DNA from: a virus
Direction: 5' to 3' (one strand)
IMG/VR virus record: IMGVR_UViG_3300044611_002466
Coordinates: 124,001-188,000 of that record
DNA length: 64,000 nucleotides
Shown here: piece after piece, positions 1 to 7,208 of the stretch
Layout: the number at the start of each line of letters is the position of its first letter
Position numbering within the stretch: the first letter of the stretch is position 1
Program-made: the position numbers and the translations under genes
Notes under the pieces: generated by a model
Database searches by the model: none
Told to the model about the DNA's origin: nothing
What the model saw: only the letters and a program-made list of their open reading frames with translations

Positions 1-7
1 GCCTGGC

Positions 8-694
8 TCAGTGACCGAGGTCGACGAACCCGGCGATGATCTCCAGCTTTTGGCTGCTCTCCCGGGACCACTTCTCGACGCCCCGTATGATGTCCATGGA
101 CGCGTCGTGGTAGTCCACCTCCGCGAAGACGCGCACGAGCCGCGTGGCATCCTTCGGGACGTCTTCCCCGTCGCCCGGCTCGATGCGGATCTTGAGACTG
201 GCACCGCCGTGGATGATGGTCTCCCACTCGAAGGGCGTGTACCTCTTCGTCGACTTCTTGAGGGGGAGCTGGTTCTGCTCCGGCGTGACTGCGGCGGGCG
301 CGGAGTCACTCAAGATGCCGCCCATCCTACTGGGGGCCGTCGGGTGCTTGAGGTTGGAGAGGAACTCCCGCGCCTGGGCGGGGGTGGCGACCCAGGTCGC
401 CTTGTAGAGCCCCTCCACGTCCGAGGTCTTGTTGATGTAGCCGTGCCCCGAGGACAGGGCCTGTCCGTGCGGGATCCGAATCCGCACCACCGACTCCGCC
501 GACTTGACGATGTCGGTGGCGGGATACAGGAGCTCCCGGCGGAGGAAGGTGATGGTCGTGCGGAGCTCCGTCATCTCGTAGAAGATCCTGGTCGGGCTGT
601 AGGCCCCCAGGAGGAGGAGAAGGGATCCCAGTCGCGAGTGCACCCTGCTGGGGTGGAGCACGATATCGAGGTTGGGGGGCGTGGGGATGGCCAT
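8..694 (-). CDS. Hypothetical protein, 228 aa
   Basis: I do not recognise the family. The start ATG is preceded by GGAG at a good distance, and the stop lies 8 bases from the window edge, so the gene is complete. A leucine-rich stretch near residues 20-30 (SLLLLLGAY) is too short for a secure membrane segment. The rest is a mixed soluble sequence with many R, E and D. A CATAAG box lies 38 bases ahead of the start, directly downstream of the hairpin that closes the preceding unit, so it is probably transcribed alone. An open frame on the opposite strand is a high-GC shadow without a ribosome site. Confidence 0.7.
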   Translation of the reverse strand: MAIPTPPNLDIVLHPSRVHSRLGSLLLLLGAYSPTRIFYEMTELRTTITFLRRELLYPATDIVKSAESVVRIRIPHGQALSSGHGYINKTSDVEGLYKATWVATPAQAREFLSNLKHPTAPSRMGGILSDSAPAAVTPEQNQLPLKKSTKRYTPFEWETIIHGGASLKIRIEPGDGEDVPKDATRLVRVFAEVDYHDASMDIIRGVEKWSRESSQKLEIIAGFVDLGH

Positions 695-732
695 GAGCTC
701 TCCGTGGTGAGTAGTTGAGTCTACCCAAGGCG

Positions 733-738
733 CTTATG
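733..738 (-). promoter_or_regulatory. CATAAG box (putative promoter -10)
   Basis: On the minus strand ACATAAGCG lies 38 bases upstream of the 8-694 gene. The same hexamer recurs upstream of five other minus-strand transcription units in the window. No -35 element is shared between the copies. Confidence 0.5.
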
Positions 739-765
739 TCGTGAATACGTCCGGTCTGTGCGGGC

Positions 766-799
766 TAAAACGACGTCGACTGCAGGAGGCAGTCGACGT
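766..799 (-). terminator. Rho-independent terminator
   Basis: A perfect 11 bp stem (773-783 with 789-799, 5 base loop) is followed on the minus strand by CGTTTTAGCCC. It lies directly after the stop of the 803-1153 gene and before the CATAAG box of the next unit. Confidence 0.8.
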
Positions 800-802
800 G
801 GC

Positions 803-1153
803 TCATCGACTCTGCGATCTCGTCCACCGGACGATCGCCGCAAGGCCCTCTTCCATCTCCGCCGTGTAGAGGCGGTTGCGGCACGACTCCCACAGCGCCG
901 GGACCACAGCCCCCACCTCACGCGCCGACCAGGAGCAGACCGGGTCTCGGGAGTCTGCGCGACGCAAGTGGACCCAGAGCCCCTCGGTGGGGCGCTGCGT
1001 CAGCTCGAGGTAGAACACGCAGTCGTCGTCAAGACCGAGCGCGATCTCACCCTGCATGTTTCCCAAGGGGGAGACATGCCCGGCGTCGACGGCGTCCTTC
1101 AGAACCTCCAGCAAGGACCGCAACTCGTGCGGGCCGTTCAGGAAGGACTTCAC
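803..1153 (-). CDS. Hypothetical protein, 116 aa
   Basis: Unrecognised soluble protein. I start it at the GTG at 1153, which overlaps the stop of the 45 aa gene upstream as GTGA, the usual junction in this genome; starts further upstream in this frame would run through that small gene. It contains a region rich in W, R and acidic residues (LTQRPTEGLWVHLRR, then VCSWSAREVG). It is co-transcribed with the small membrane protein from the CATAAG box at 1307 and ends at the hairpin at 766-799. Confidence 0.6.
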   Translation of the reverse strand: MKSFLNGPHELRSLLEVLKDAVDAGHVSPLGNMQGEIALGLDDDCVFYLELTQRPTEGLWVHLRRADSRDPVCSWSAREVGAVVPALWESCRNRLYTAEMEEGLAAIVRWTRSQSR

Positions 1154-1287
1154 GGCCTTCCCGCGACGTGGTCGGCCTTCCACTGTACGATCAGCTGGTC
1201 CACCTTCACCGAGTCCAACAGGACCCAGAGCGCCAGGAAGGCTCCGATGGCGGCCATGAGAATGAACCCCACAAGCTCGTCTTTCAT
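1150..1287 (-). CDS. Small single-span membrane protein, 45 aa
   Basis: An ATG preceded by GGAGG starts a 45 codon frame. Residues about 5-24 form one hydrophobic helix (FILMAAIGAFLALWVLL), followed by a charged tail (KVDQLIVQWKADH). Its stop overlaps the GTG of the next gene. The layout, a tiny membrane protein leading a two-gene unit, would suit a lysis or membrane accessory protein, but nothing in the sequence proves that. The CATAAG box is only 19 bases upstream, so the messenger would have a very short leader. Confidence 0.6.
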   Translation of the reverse strand: MKDELVGFILMAAIGAFLALWVLLDSVKVDQLIVQWKADHVAGRP

Positions 1288-1306
1288 TGAACACACCTCC
1301 AGTCCT

Positions 1307-1312
1307 CTTATG
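1307..1312 (-). promoter_or_regulatory. CATAAG box (putative promoter -10)
   Basis: GTCATAAGAGG on the minus strand, 19 bases before the ATG at 1287 and just ahead of its GGAGG ribosome site. It lies about 21 bases downstream of a TTTTAGCCC terminator tail, the same arrangement as at 733. Confidence 0.5.
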
Positions 1313-1338
1313 ACGGCGTCCGCCCGGTAGTTTGGGCT

Positions 1339-1365
1339 AAAAGCCGGGCCCCGAAGGGCAGCCCG
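1339..1365 (-). terminator. Rho-independent terminator
   Basis: A GC-rich hairpin with a TTCG tetraloop and a small bulge (1345-1365) is followed on the minus strand by CTTTTAGCCC. It lies downstream of the 1382-1972 gene. Confidence 0.65.
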
Positions 1366-1381
1366 ACCCGATCCTTCTGGT

Positions 1382-1972
1382 CTACGAACGCGGTGCGTGA
1401 GCCCTCATGGCGCGCTCCATGGCGTCAGATCGACGCACACAGAGAGGAGCCTTCACGACGGCGCTGTAGAGGAGCAGGGCGGTCCGCACGCGGTCCTCCG
1501 CATGCAAGACCCGCTGCAGCTGGGGAGCGTCAACGAGGGCACCGTCGAGGATGTCCCGGAAGGGCTGCGCCTCCGGAAGCGCGAGCAGCGCCTCCAGGGC
1601 CTGGAGCTCCCGGACGCGGTCCGGACTCTCCACATACCACGCGCGAAGGCCCGCCTTTGCCTCTTGGAGCTCCTCGTGGCGTCGGCGGACCAACGCGTGC
1701 GAGTCATCCAGCACCGGCTCGGTCCGAGCGGTCGCCACGAGGAACTGACACGCGCACGGTTCCTTGAGGTAGAGGTCCTTCCACGTGCTGAGGATCTGCT
1801 CGGCCTCGAGCTGCTCGACGTCGAGCAGATCCATGACCTCCTTCTCGGGGGGCCCACTGTCGTCGCTGCTGAGAGTAGCGAACATCACCACCCAGGGCAG
1901 CCGCGGGTGCATCGCGGCGAGGAACTTGAAGCTGTCGGGATGCGTGGTGGTGTCGTCGGCCATTGTCGTCAT
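1382..1972 (-). CDS. Hypothetical protein, 196 aa, paralogue of 2107-2625
   Basis: No family recognised, but it appears to be a diverged copy of the neighbouring gene at 2107-2625. Both begin with an HPxLP segment, then share a CxC pair with a following alanine-rich turn (CACQFLVATA against CYCALMAEA), an LRxWY motif near the middle, and a leucine-rich helix after it. The protein looks mainly helical and soluble. A GGAG site precedes the ATG at 1972; a second ATG three codons in is a possible alternative. It has its own CATAAG box and terminator. Confidence 0.65.
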   Translation of the reverse strand: MTTMADDTTTHPDSFKFLAAMHPRLPWVVMFATLSSDDSGPPEKEVMDLLDVEQLEAEQILSTWKDLYLKEPCACQFLVATARTEPVLDDSHALVRRRHEELQEAKAGLRAWYVESPDRVRELQALEALLALPEAQPFRDILDGALVDAPQLQRVLHAEDRVRTALLLYSAVVKAPLCVRRSDAMERAMRAHAPRS

Positions 1973-2015
1973 GGGAGCGCTCCGTGTAGTGTGCGGTGAG
2001 ATGTACGCACACCAA

Positions 2016-2021
2016 CTTATG
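2016..2021 (-). promoter_or_regulatory. CATAAG box (putative promoter -10)
   Basis: GCCATAAGTTGG on the minus strand, 43 bases before the start at 1972. A TCTAAAAC stretch lies at about the -35 distance, but it does not match the other copies. Confidence 0.45.
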
Positions 2022-2056
2022 GCGCATTTACCTCAGTTTTAGAACGGAAACCCCCT

Positions 2057-2084
2057 AAAGAAAACAGGCCCTGAGGGCGCCTGT
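2057..2084 (-). terminator. Rho-independent terminator
   Basis: ACAGGC (2064-2069) pairs with GCCTGT (2079-2084), with an alternative inner GCCC/GGGC stem. On the minus strand it is followed by TTTTCTTTAG. It lies just after the stop of the 2107-2625 gene. Confidence 0.65.
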
Positions 2085-2106
2085 CTTCCGACCGCACGTG
2101 CTGTGC

Positions 2107-2625
2107 TCACAGCAGCGTGCTACACCCCGCACCGATGGTGCCGGATGCGCCGCGGTTCGCCGCGGTGCGCATCATCTGGGCGCTGGTGGAGAGGCTCTTC
2201 TGCGCGTCCCAGAAGCGCCAGAGCGCCTCCGGGACCACCTGCTCCGCCAGGGCCGCGGGGTTGTGCAGCTTCAGGATCTGCAGCGTGTCCGCGTGGAGGC
2301 GGTCGAGTGCGGTGCCGCCGAGGTACCAGTCCCTGAGCACGACCGCGGCCTCTTCGATGCCCTGGACATGCTTCTGGACGTAGGGGAGGAGGTCGGAGGG
2401 GGTGATCCCGGCCTCCGCCATCAGCGCGCAGTAGCACTGCTCCACGTGGAGCGCATCATAGGCAGCACTCAGCGCGGTCGCCGTGGCGGCTTCGTCGAGG
2501 CCGAGCTCCGGAAACGACACCGGTGTTGCCAGGGGGTCCCGCGCTGCCGCGAGGACGAACTCGCGGGGCAGTGCGGGGTGGATGCCGAAGAGGACCGAGA
2601 ACGTGGCGGAGCGGGAATGGGGCAT
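2107..2625 (-). CDS. Hypothetical protein, 172 aa, paralogue of 1382-1972
   Basis: Diverged partner of the 1382-1972 gene: shared HPxLP start region, CYCALMAEA against CACQFLVATA, VLRDWY against GLRAWY, and similar leucine-rich helices, in the same order. I place the start at the ATG at 2625, which has GAGGTG just upstream; a GTG two codons earlier is possible. The carboxy end is Gly/Ser/Ala-rich. Function unknown. It has its own CATAAG box at 2664 and a terminator at 2057-2084, so each copy can be expressed independently. Confidence 0.65.
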   Translation of the reverse strand: MPHSRSATFSVLFGIHPALPREFVLAAARDPLATPVSFPELGLDEAATATALSAAYDALHVEQCYCALMAEAGITPSDLLPYVQKHVQGIEEAAVVLRDWYLGGTALDRLHADTLQILKLHNPAALAEQVVPEALWRFWDAQKSLSTSAQMMRTAANRGASGTIGAGCSTLL

Positions 2626-2663
2626 GTTCACCTCGAAGGAAGGGATGGTTCTGCTGACCCTTC

Positions 2664-2669
2664 CTTATG
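2664..2669 (-). promoter_or_regulatory. CATAAG box (putative promoter -10)
   Basis: GTCATAAGGAAGG on the minus strand, 38 bases before the ATG at 2625, in the short space after the 2696-3013 gene. Confidence 0.5.
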
Positions 2670-2695
2670 ACCCCCTTCCCGCCCAACTTTAGGCC

Positions 2696-3013
2696 TCAGA
2701 CCTCCTCGTAGTTGTCCTTGTCATTCTTGGCGTACTTCACCACCAAGTCGCCCTTGGGGCGCAGGATGGTGTCGATGTCCGCCAGGAAGGGCAGGGGCAG
2801 CGTTCCGTTCTCGAGGAGCTTCGGGATGGGGGTGTCCCCGAGCTCGGAAGCGCGCCCGATCAGGAGGACGAACTTGATCTCCTTGGTGGTCTTGGGGTCC
2901 ACGTAGACCCCCGCGCGTACACACTCCCAGGAGACCTTGTCGTTCTCGTCGACGAGGATGTCGCCGGACTTGGGGAAGAACTTCTTGCGGCTGAGAACAC
3001 CCACTTTGGGCAT
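2696..3013 (-). CDS. Hypothetical protein, 105 aa
   Basis: Unrecognised. The ATG at 3013 follows GGAG at six bases. The sequence alternates charged and hydrophobic residues (SGDILVDENDKVSWECV, EIKFVLLIG), suggesting a small beta-rich fold, and ends with a lysine/aspartate-rich tail (YAKNDKDNYEEV). The gene is divergent from the plus-strand run starting at 3128. It has the most sigma70-like promoter among the minus units (TTGTAC, 17 bases, TATAAG), which overlaps an inverted TGTGAGTAC repeat. Confidence 0.6.
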   Translation of the reverse strand: MPKVGVLSRKKFFPKSGDILVDENDKVSWECVRAGVYVDPKTTKEIKFVLLIGRASELGDTPIPKLLENGTLPLPFLADIDTILRPKGDLVVKYAKNDKDNYEEV

Positions 3014-3058
3014 GGAAGACTCCAGAGAGTTGGGAAGAGGCGGCACCGTTACCGCGGT

Positions 3059-3087
3059 CTTATAACGCTTCTTGCGTGTGAGTACAA
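3059..3087 (-). promoter_or_regulatory. sigma70-like promoter TTGTAC-17-TATAAG
   Basis: On the minus strand TTGTAC (3087-3082) and TATAAG (3064-3059) are separated by exactly 17 bases, upstream of the 2696-3013 gene. The -35 box lies within one arm of the GTGTGAGTAC inverted repeat, so a protein bound there would block it. Confidence 0.55.
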
Positions 3088-3110
3088 GCCCCTTGCGCGC
3101 GTACTCACAC
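3076..3110. promoter_or_regulatory. Inverted repeat, possible operator
   Basis: GTGTGAGTAC (3076-3085) and its exact reverse complement (3101-3110) flank a 15 base spacer between two divergent genes. The core TGTGAGTAC also occurs as a single copy near the starts at 4760, 18543 and 59546 and twice near 12150. It could be an operator for both directions or an RNA hairpin in the leader of the 3128 gene. Confidence 0.5.
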
Positions 3111-3127
3111 GTGGATAGGGCCCGAAC

Positions 3128-3508
3128 ATGCCAATCTTGCACGTACCAGCCACGGGAGGAGGCCTTCAGGAGACCCGGGTCTCCGCAGGGCAGTCCCTGG
3201 CCTCCGCTCTTCGCGAGCTGGGGCTCCTCGGCTTGGCGGCCCAGCGCGGCATGGAACGCCAGACCCCGGCCGGCTGGGCACGAGTCGACACCTCGCGTAC
3301 GCTTCGCTCTCAGGACGTCGTACGAATGCGGCCTCCGGTACAGCAGGAAGGCAAGGGCCAGGGCGTTGGACTCGCAAACACCCTGGTGAAGTTGGCCGAA
3401 TCACTCACCCGCAGGAAGGACCCCAATGACGGCACTACTCGAGCTGGTGTTCGAGGGCGGAGAAATCCTCGACCACAGCCTCGCATTCCAAAGGGAGAGC
3501 CTTCGTGA
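3128..3508 (+). CDS. Putative beta-grasp (ubiquitin/MoaD-like) protein, 126 aa
   Basis: The first 80 residues read like a ThiS/MoaD/ubiquitin-type beta-grasp domain: VSAGQSLASALRELGL resembles the usual strand-turn-helix, and TLRSQDVVRMRPPVQ resembles the typical 'T-L-x-D-G-D-x-V-x-x-x-P-P-V' close. There is no terminal Gly-Gly; instead a basic, proline-rich tail follows, whose last 83 bases overlap the next gene in another frame. The fold call is pattern reading only. Start ATG with a weak AGGG site. First gene of the plus-strand run, behind the inverted repeat at 3076-3110. Confidence 0.45.
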   Translation: MPILHVPATGGGLQETRVSAGQSLASALRELGLLGLAAQRGMERQTPAGWARVDTSRTLRSQDVVRMRPPVQQEGKGQGVGLANTLVKLAESLTRRKDPNDGTTRAGVRGRRNPRPQPRIPKGEPS

Positions 3509-4319
3509 ACGGCTGGGGTCCGACTTTGTGAGCGTAGACCTGCGCTCCAAGACCGCTCTCGAGCGCAAGGCTCTGCTGCAGACGACGCTGGTCCGGGGCA
3601 AGACGTTCAAGAACGTCCTGATTCGGGGACTCTCCGGCCTCCTGGAAGCGTCGCAGGTCTTCAGGACGTCGTCTCTCTTCCTGGACGCCTTGGGGAGGTC
3701 GGAGCTCCCGGCCTCGCGGGAGTTCTCCCAGTGGGCGTTCCGCACGAAGCGCGCCTTCGTCTACAGCGACCTGATGATGCAGGCGGTCCGCGCCGCCGGC
3801 ATCGGCGCCATATCGAGGCACCAAGGCCCGTATCTCCCGCGGATCAACCTGGGCACGGAAGACGTCTCGAACTCCATCGGGGTCCTGAGCCTGGGGCGGG
3901 GATTCACCCCCGTGCTGGGCCAGCTCAAGCGTCGGTGGGAGCAGGAGGGGCTGAAGTTCGACTTGGTCACGACGATGGCCGTCGCCGGGGCCACGCGCGT
4001 GGGTTCGGTGTTCGAGGTCGCGGAGCGCTGCGGACTCCTCATCGCGCCCTACGAGGAAATGGACCGGGGTGGGCCGCACGAAGCTGCGCTGCTCGCGTTG
4101 AGCACCGGCCGCGTGCTCTGCACCTCCGCGACCAGCGCGCTCTACAGCCTGCCCATGGGAGAGAAGCAGCTGCTCCAGGCGGCGTGCTATGAGAGGAACT
4201 CCTACGCGGATGCGGCGTTGGACTACGAGGGCATCGAGGTGCACTCCAAGAACTGGAAGGACCCCTACGCCGACAACGACGCGCTCTCCGTCCCGGACGA
4301 GATCCTCAGGAGACTTTGA
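3426..4319 (+). CDS. Putative GT-B-like glycosyltransferase, 297 aa
   Basis: The order of segments resembles a GT4/GT-B enzyme: an amino half with alternating strands and helices, a linker (RHQGPYLPRINLG), a second Rossmann-like half starting SNSIGVLSLGRGFTPVLGQL, and then a 'LLIAPYEE..GGPHEAALLALSTGRVLCTS' like stretch where GT-B enzymes have the donor-binding E and the 'A-x-x-x-G-x-P-V-V' turn. If so it would transfer a sugar to DNA, a virion part or a host component, but neither donor nor acceptor can be read. The call is tentative. The start overlaps the preceding gene, and the stop overlaps the next start (TGATG). Confidence 0.4.
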   Translation: MTALLELVFEGGEILDHSLAFQRESLRERLGSDFVSVDLRSKTALERKALLQTTLVRGKTFKNVLIRGLSGLLEASQVFRTSSLFLDALGRSELPASREFSQWAFRTKRAFVYSDLMMQAVRAAGIGAISRHQGPYLPRINLGTEDVSNSIGVLSLGRGFTPVLGQLKRRWEQEGLKFDLVTTMAVAGATRVGSVFEVAERCGLLIAPYEEMDRGGPHEAALLALSTGRVLCTSATSALYSLPMGEKQLLQAACYERNSYADAALDYEGIEVHSKNWKDPYADNDALSVPDEILRRL

Positions 4320-4549
4320 TGCTCGCGACCGAAGCGTACAGCTCCATCCCCGTGAACAGGGGCGTGCGCCGCCGCCTCATGCGCGCTGCCCGGCTCGGTA
4401 CACGCCCCGTGAAGACGGTACCGAACATCGGTGACGCGGCCCGAGCTGTCGACGCCGTGGCGGCCGTCTGGACGGGCTGGAGTAGCAGCACCGACCCGTT
4501 CCCGGCCGCGGTGAAGCAGGCGTGGTCTGTTCGCGAGGAGAGACCGTAG
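4319..4549 (+). CDS. Hypothetical protein, 76 aa
   Basis: Small basic protein with an arginine-rich amino half (NRGVRRRLMRAARLGTR) and a helical Ala/Val stretch (ARAVDAVAAVWTGW). No family recognised. The ATG lies in a TGATG overlap with the upstream stop and has CAGGAG upstream. Its TAG stop shares one base with the GTG of the next gene. Confidence 0.55.
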   Translation: MLATEAYSSIPVNRGVRRRLMRAARLGTRPVKTVPNIGDAARAVDAVAAVWTGWSSSTDPFPAAVKQAWSVREERP

Positions 4550-4728
4550 TGCCCGCGCCGCGCCTCATCCCCCTGAACCAAGCCACGTGCCCGCATTGCC
4601 GGGGGAAGGAAACCAAGCGCGTCGGGTACGCTCCGGAGGCCGAAGGTTCGGTCTGGAGGTGCGAGGGACCAGAGTGCGGCAAGAGCTTTGTCGTCCGCGC
4701 GTTGGCCCTCGTGAAGAAACCCGGTTGA
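4549..4728 (+). CDS. Zinc-ribbon protein, 59 aa
   Basis: Carries CPHC and, 20 residues later, C-x4-C (RCEGPECGKSF): four cysteines in the layout of a zinc ribbon, similar to transcription or replication accessory ribbons. I start it at the GTG at 4549, which has GAGGAGA upstream and overlaps the previous stop by one base; a start further upstream would bury the ribosome site. Role unknown; binding nucleic acid or a polymerase is a family-level guess. Confidence 0.6.
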   Translation: MPAPRLIPLNQATCPHCRGKETKRVGYAPEAEGSVWRCEGPECGKSFVVRALALVKKPG

Positions 4729-4754
4729 CAGGACCCGCGGGATGTGAGTACAAG
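4725..4754 (+). promoter_or_regulatory. Promoter-like TTGACA-18-TACAAG with TGTGAGTAC
   Basis: A perfect -35 (TTGACA, 4725-4730) and TACAAG (4749-4754) are 18 bases apart. The TGTGAGTAC motif (4743-4751) overlaps the -10. The ATG at 4760 is only 5 bases beyond the -10, so a transcript from here would be leaderless or nearly so. Confidence 0.5.
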
Positions 4755-4759
4755 AGCAC

Positions 4760-5230
4760 ATGACCTGGCCGCTCGACCAATCCCCGATCCCAGAGCCCGA
4801 TGAAGACGGAACCGCATCCGGCGCCGTCGATGACACCCCTCGATTCGCGAAAACCGCCGGGCCCTCGGAGGGACGGCGAACGAATGCAGACGACGTCCTC
4901 GATGCGATCTCCGGGCGTGCCCCCGCGAAGAAGTGGGATCGCATCCACTGCCCGCTCTGCGGCGCAGATACGAAGCTACGGGCTGCATCCTTGGGGGTCC
5001 AGACCAACACGCGTCGGTGCCAGAACCCCAAGTGCAAGAACGAGTTCCCGGTCGCCTCTGTACGAAACAACCTCGACGTCCCGCCCCCGCCGCCGAACCC
5101 ACTGCTGCTCGGAGGGCCCTTCAAGGGAGGACCCGACCGCGGTGTTGGACGTCCCCCGATCGACATCAATGAGCCCATCCAACGTCGCATAGCCGAAGTG
5201 GTACGCCGGAGCGCGAATGAAGACGACTGA
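4760..5230 (+). CDS. Zinc-ribbon protein, 156 aa
   Basis: An acidic amino tail (residues 1-55) precedes a four-cysteine ribbon (CPLC ... CQNPKC, about residues 72-100) and a proline-rich linker (PPPPPNPLLL) leading to a short basic helix. It looks like a second, longer version of the ribbon in the 4549-4728 gene (both have C-x2-C then C-x4-C with a following KSF/NEF). No specific function. Start ATG has no clear ribosome site, in line with a leaderless transcript. The 3' end overlaps the next gene by 14 bases. Confidence 0.6.
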   Translation: MTWPLDQSPIPEPDEDGTASGAVDDTPRFAKTAGPSEGRRTNADDVLDAISGRAPAKKWDRIHCPLCGADTKLRAASLGVQTNTRRCQNPKCKNEFPVASVRNNLDVPPPPPNPLLLGGPFKGGPDRGVGRPPIDINEPIQRRIAEVVRRSANEDD

Positions 5231-6125
5231 CCCGGTTCCCCTGCAGAGGGAGGACAACGTAGCGAACGCCGGGGCAGAGGCCCGGCGCAAGATCCTCGAG
5301 CGGGCGAAGGCCAACGCGGAGAAGGGTGGATCTCGACCTGGTCCGATGGAGGGAGTCCCGCGCTTCGACGAGGTCGACCGCGAGTCCAAGACCATGAAGC
5401 CCGCCCCCGGGCACGCCACCCCGCCGCCGGGGCTGTCCAGGACCACGCTCGACGCGCTCAACGCGGTCGCCGCAGCCAACGTGGGGAGGGCCGACGTCCC
5501 GCCCGAGGTCGCTCCGGAGGCAGAGCCCGCCACGGCAGAGCCCCTGACGCGCGAGACGATCGCGATCCTCCTCGACATCTCGAAGGAGCAGGCCAGCGAA
5601 GTCCTGGCCATCGTGCGTCCGGGAGACAGCATCTCGACGCGGAAGCGCATCGAAGCACGCCTGTCCCCCATCGACATCGGCGAGTTCCTCATGAGCTCGC
5701 ACGCGACGCAGGCGGTCCCCCTGATCCCTCCCACCGAGTCCCTGCGGAAGGGTCTCACGATCACCTACCAGTCCGTGACTGAGGCCGTGGAGGCCGCGGT
5801 GGACCGTCGCCTCTCCACGGAGGCGGCCAGCATCCGGAAGGAGCGCGACGGCACCGGCTTCATCGACGTCGAGATGTCCCAGCGCGAGTACGTTCGTCGG
5901 CAGAACGAGTACGCCCTCGCGGTGCACGTCCAGGCCTATGGAGACCAGCGGTGGCCCGTCCTCCTGACGGCGGCCGGCGCAGTCGACGAGGGCAACCTCG
6001 ACCTCCGCATGGCCAAGGTCCGACAGATCCCCGCGGCCATCTTCGCGATGGCCATCCAGAACCTCGCGTGGTTCCTGGACCGTGTACAGCGCACCCTGGA
6101 GGTAGCAGTCCTGGGAAATGGATGA
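5217..6125 (+). CDS. Hypothetical protein, 302 aa
   Basis: Residues 1-110 are low-complexity, proline- and alanine-rich and probably disordered; residues 115-300 are compact and helical, with a segment YALAVHVQAYGDQRWP followed by a long carboxy helix. No family recognised. Its ATG lies inside the end of the previous gene, and its stop overlaps the next ATG (ATGA), so it is translated as part of a coupled run with 6122-6562. The pairing of two helical proteins would suit virion morphogenesis, but that is a guess. Confidence 0.6.
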   Translation: MKTTDPVPLQREDNVANAGAEARRKILERAKANAEKGGSRPGPMEGVPRFDEVDRESKTMKPAPGHATPPPGLSRTTLDALNAVAAANVGRADVPPEVAPEAEPATAEPLTRETIAILLDISKEQASEVLAIVRPGDSISTRKRIEARLSPIDIGEFLMSSHATQAVPLIPPTESLRKGLTITYQSVTEAVEAAVDRRLSTEAASIRKERDGTGFIDVEMSQREYVRRQNEYALAVHVQAYGDQRWPVLLTAAGAVDEGNLDLRMAKVRQIPAAIFAMAIQNLAWFLDRVQRTLEVAVLGNG

Positions 6126-6562
6126 GGACTCCGTTGGGTTGGGCGAGGGCCCAGCTGATCTATGATCACCTGGACAAGCCCCCGTCTTACGGGTCCCTCC
6201 TCGAGTTGATGTGCCTGGTCGTCCAACGCGAACGAGCACAGCTTTCGGTTTTGGGTGCGCGTGCCCAGGCGCAAGCGGCGCTGGGAGGCGATGCGGCAGA
6301 GGCCGCCTTCAAGGACTTCGTCAACGCGAACAACCGCGTGGAGACTGAGGACGTGAAGAAGCGCATGCAGGCGCAGCTGGAGAAGCTCAAGGAGATCAAG
6401 GAGATTCGGGTCACCCCGCTGGCGTCTACCGAGAAGCGGGTCAAACTGCCCACCATCACCGCCGGACAGCTCAGGGCCTCCGGGGTCCTCGTAGATCAGA
6501 TGAGACCAGAGGGACTACCACAGCGTCCGGCACGGGCGCGAGCACAGAGGAGTAGCAGATGA
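6122..6562 (+). CDS. Hypothetical protein, 146 aa
   Basis: Helical protein with a coiled-coil-like centre (VKKRMQAQLEKLKEIKEI) and a basic carboxy tail (RPARARAQRSS). I start it at the ATG at 6122 in the ATGA overlap with the previous stop; the frame is open further upstream but only as a shadow of that gene. Function unknown. Confidence 0.6.
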   Translation: MRTPLGWARAQLIYDHLDKPPSYGSLLELMCLVVQRERAQLSVLGARAQAQAALGGDAAEAAFKDFVNANNRVETEDVKKRMQAQLEKLKEIKEIRVTPLASTEKRVKLPTITAGQLRASGVLVDQMRPEGLPQRPARARAQRSSR

Positions 6563-6882
6563 GACTCGGCCTTCTGGTACTGGGTGTAGGGGAGTTTCGA
6601 TCCTTTCAGGACGACGTACAGGACTCCGTCTTCTTCGTGCGCCTCATGCAAGAGGGCGGCGACACCTTCGAGCTGTCGATCTCCGAGGACCAGCTCTCCC
6701 AGTTGGTCTCCCGCTTCGCGGAGCAGGCTGCTGCGGCACCCCCGGATGATCCACCGCCTCCCCGCAGCCAGCCTGCGACGCGGCCTCCTCCTGCACCCCT
6801 TGCACCTTTCTGGACTCCTCCGGAGGACGACGGGGATGACGGCCCCGTGGTTGTCTTCCAGGCCGCGGACGGCGGTCTATGA
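6559..6882 (+). CDS. Hypothetical protein, 107 aa
   Basis: A compact amino half of about 58 residues (beta-rich, then ISEDQLSQLVSRFAEQ helix) is followed by a proline-rich linker (PPDDPPPPRSQP) and an acidic end. Both start and stop are ATGA overlaps, showing tight translational coupling with its neighbours. Function unknown. Confidence 0.6.
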   Translation: MRLGLLVLGVGEFRSFQDDVQDSVFFVRLMQEGGDTFELSISEDQLSQLVSRFAEQAAAAPPDDPPPPRSQPATRPPPAPLAPFWTPPEDDGDDGPVVVFQAADGGL

Positions 6883-7208
6883 GTCCGAGTGAGTCCCTCG
6901 CGTTGATTCGGATCGAGCACAAGCTCGACTTGATCCTCGAGTCCCTTTCGACGCGGGACCCTGTCCTTGCCGCGCTGCTCAACGAAGGCACCGGACTCAG
7001 CGCCTACTCCGGGGATGTTTGCCCCACGTGTCTTGGAGACGTCCGAATCATCTCCGACCTGACCACAGAGACCTACACGCGAACCTGCGATTGTAAGCCG
7101 AACATGCCGATCGTTGTCGGCATCAAGAAGCTGAACGAAGGCGTCCCCGCCAAGAAGACGCCCACCACGACCCCCGATCAGGAGGAAGACCCCCATGCCG
7201 AGAGCTGA
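6879..7208 (+). CDS. Zinc-ribbon protein, 109 aa
   Basis: Amino helix (SLALIRIEHKLDLILESL), then a four-cysteine motif CPTC ... CDC at about residues 48-69, then a lysine/threonine-rich acidic tail. The spacing C-x2-C, 17 residues, C-x-C suggests a small metal-binding ribbon. Start is an ATGA overlap. Function unknown. Confidence 0.6.
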   Translation: MSPSESLALIRIEHKLDLILESLSTRDPVLAALLNEGTGLSAYSGDVCPTCLGDVRIISDLTTETYTRTCDCKPNMPIVVGIKKLNEGVPAKKTPTTTPDQEEDPHAES

